64,000 nt of DNA from Candidatus Poribacteria bacterium (GTDB lineage: Bacteria; Poribacteria; WGA-4E; GCA-2687025). The position numbers and the translations under genes are program-made. Below the pieces are notes generated by a model. That model saw only the letters and a list, made by a program, of their open reading frames with translations, was not told where the DNA came from and made no database searches. Of this stretch, positions 62,642 to 64,000 are shown in pieces; the first letter of the stretch is position 1, and each line of letters begins with the position of its first letter. The DNA lies in contig JAPPNK010000010.1 in the NCBI GenBank assembly GCA_028818695.1, positions 1 to 64,000 of the forward strand, in the 5' to 3' direction.

Positions 62642-63598
62642 TCATGCGGCGCCGTCTTTTAATGTAGCGGCTCGTCCCGTCCACAGCGACAGGACGCCCG
62701 CCCCCGCGGCGTATAACAGCGCAGTCGCATGCAGCGTCAACGCCGACGAAACGGCTGTATTCCCGTCCGATCCGACGAGCGACAAAGCCCATGCCCATGG
62801 CAGTTCCGCCGCCCCGATCCCCGCAAACCCCTGTATCGGCAGCAGATTCGCCAGCCCCGTAAACGTCATCGCAAAAAGCCCCTGCGCCGCGGACAGGTCG
62901 GGAAACATCGCCCAGAGCAGATAAAGCTGAAAGCCGAAGCGCGCCGCCAGACACAGCGCCGAGTAGAGCGCGCCCTTCGCCAAAAGCGGCGCGGGCGTCT
63001 GCCGTTGAAGCTCCTTCTGCAGCTGGGCGAGCTGTTTTCCTAAAAAAGGGAGGCGGTCGACGCGCCAATTCAGCCGAGCAAGCGGAACGGCGGCCGCCGC
63101 CGCCGCGCACCCGGCGACCGAAAACCATGTGAAAATGCGCAGCGCAGGCGACTCTACCCGCGCCAAAAAATACGCCCCTAAGCTCGCCGACAATGCCAGC
63201 CGCATCCATGCGTCCGCCAGCCCAGCCAGCAAAAACGACGCCGCCCCGCGGTCGACAGGCTCCCCCATCCGATCTTTGAGAAGCGGTATATAGGACAGGT
63301 CGCCGAGGCGCATCGGGAGTATGTTTGACCAGAACGTCTGCGCGCAGACGACGCCGTAGAGTGCCCTGCTGAACGGCAGCTTCAAAAAAGCGGCGAAGCG
63401 CAGCGCCTTCAGCGCGACAAACAGCAGATACGCCGCGAATCCGACCGCCAGCCCCGCCGCGCCGAGCCTCCGCGCGGGCGTCCACAGGTCGCTCCACTCA
63501 ATGCCGCGCGCGATCCAGACGAGACCCGCCGCGCCTGCCGCCGACAGCAGAACGAAACGCAGCGCGCGCCAAACGCCGCTCCGTCTGTCACGCCTCAA
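62642..63598 (-). CDS. LPG synthase/UPF0104-type membrane protein
   Basis: About 318 residues with eight or so membrane segments. It matches the lysylphosphatidylglycerol-synthase transmembrane/UPF0104 family: LRFAAFLKLPFSRALYGVVCAQTFWSNILPMRLGDLSYI, read as several short motifs, and LANLLPIQGFAGIGAAELPWAW. It lacks the C-terminal aminoacyl-transferase half of MprF, so it is a flippase-like or AglD-like member. I chose TTG 63598, which overlaps the aminotransferase stop; no ATG is suitable and the choice is uncertain. A competing frame (62607-63497) has no recognisable features. Confidence 0.72.
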   Translation of the reverse strand: MRRDRRSGVWRALRFVLLSAAGAAGLVWIARGIEWSDLWTPARRLGAAGLAVGFAAYLLFVALKALRFAAFLKLPFSRALYGVVCAQTFWSNILPMRLGDLSYIPLLKDRMGEPVDRGAASFLLAGLADAWMRLALSASLGAYFLARVESPALRIFTWFSVAGCAAAAAAVPLARLNWRVDRLPFLGKQLAQLQKELQRQTPAPLLAKGALYSALCLAARFGFQLYLLWAMFPDLSAAQGLFAMTFTGLANLLPIQGFAGIGAAELPWAWALSLVGSDGNTAVSSALTLHATALLYAAGAGVLSLWTGRAATLKDGAA

Positions 63599-64000
63599 AG
63601 GCGAATTCGACCGTCCGCAGACGGCGCGCCGCCTCTTCAACGACGGACGCCTCGGTCGGCAAGCCGCACTCTGGGAGCGGTCGGATCGTCGCCGCCCAGC
63701 GCAGCCAGATACGCTCGTCCACGGTGTAATGCATGAGCGAGATGCGCAGTTCTTGGCGGAACCACTGGACGCAATCGATGGCGCTCTCAAATTGGCGTCC
63801 GTTTGCCGCGGTCGGACCTGGCGTGAACTGGCACAGCCCCGCGTCCGGCATGGCGCTCTTGAAGCCCGCTCCGACCAGCGCTTCATACAGCCGCTCATGC
63901 AGCTCCGCGTAGGCGCCGCGCGTCTCGTCCGCCCAGTCGGGTCGGCTCAAACACTCCAGCCCCGCCGCGATGGACGGACCGAACATCCCCGAATCCTTCA
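63588..64000 (-). CDS. Aminotransferase class I/II-like protein, C-terminal fragment (cut by window edge)
   Basis: The frame is open to the last base, so the N-terminus lies beyond the window. The visible 137 residues (KDSGMFGPSIAAGLECL, ALVGAGFKSAMPDAGLCQFT, RISLMHYTVDERIWLRWAA) resemble the C-terminal domain of fold-type-I aminotransferases, including the R-x-S-L and the LRWA-type end. The PLP lysine and the first two-thirds are not seen. Substrate is unknown. Confidence 0.55.
   Translation of the reverse strand, partial: KDSGMFGPSIAAGLECLSRPDWADETRGAYAELHERLYEALVGAGFKSAMPDAGLCQFTPGPTAANGRQFESAIDCVQWFRQELRISLMHYTVDERIWLRWAATIRPLPECGLPTEASVVEEAARRLRTVEFAFEA

Noticed and set aside
62607-63497. 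Alternative minus-strand frame of 296 codons
   Set aside because: The translation is Arg/Gly/Ala-rich with no domain, while the overlapping frame 62642-63598 has clean membrane helices and LPG-synthase-like motifs.

Overview
The window reads as a GC-rich chromosomal segment of an uncultured, sponge- or marine-type bacterium. My best guess is Candidatus Poribacteria or a relative in the Planctomycetes-like sphere. The guess rests on gene content: a sulfatase beside a phytanoyl-CoA dioxygenase, DUF1549/DUF1553-type and GH38-like secreted proteins, LamG and PD40/WD40 propellers, DUF4398 lipoproteins, and many copies of a short dispersed hairpin repeat. No taxonomic marker (rRNA, rpoB) is present, so this is inference. 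Gene starts were chosen by Shine-Dalgarno sites, and many genes carry a clear AAGGAG.

Layout. 1-7.1 kb: a promoter with tRNA-Phe and tRNA-Thr, a short-chain dehydrogenase, a PD40 propeller, a 7Fe-type ferredoxin, an MDR oxidoreductase, a coiled-coil protein with a diadenylate-cyclase-like domain, and an acyl-CoA synthetase. 7.1-12.3 kb: a beta-helix lipoprotein and then a small defence island. The island holds a single-chain restriction-methylase with a 10-nt tandem repeat at its start and a two-gene module of a small membrane protein plus a TIR-like protein; the module lies between ~30-bp direct repeats. 12.3-23.1 kb: a methyltransferase/CPBP pair and then secreted proteins (LamG, jelly-roll-like, PD40, GH38-like and others). 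Several of these share a short C-terminal tail of the form SVDPxGK...WGxLK; one has a 12-bp C tract near its start. 23.3-27.8 kb: a WD40 protein and two NTF2-like envelope proteins. 28-32.8 kb: argJ-argB facing a zinc-type P1B ATPase/ArsR operon with a visible promoter and operator. 32.9-38.5 kb: a J-like/double-propeller protein, a TPR protein and two CPBP-like membrane proteins.

38.6-46.8 kb, all on the minus strand: dCTP deaminase, a novel-looking fusion of three HEPN(Swt1)-like repeats to a divergent iron-sulphur uracil-DNA glycosylase domain, a canonical family-4 UDG, ispG, an RseP-like protease and a core-MetE protein. 46.9-53.5 kb: tRNA-Pro, an Mrr-type restriction enzyme, sulfatase, phytanoyl-CoA dioxygenase and two membrane-anchored proteins of unknown role. 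53.8-59.1 kb: a tight operon for futalosine-pathway menaquinone synthesis (UbiA/MqnP-like, MqnA, amidohydrolase) continuing into a squalene-hopene-cyclase-like gene and a GT2 glycosyltransferase. 59.1-64 kb: DUF1549/DUF1553 protein, FemAB/GNAT-like protein, LPG-synthase-type membrane protein and a truncated aminotransferase.

The strongest candidates for undescribed biology are the HEPN-UDG fusion, the membrane/TIR-like module flanked by repeats, the coiled-coil diadenylate-cyclase-like protein, and the shared C-terminal tail on unrelated secreted proteins.
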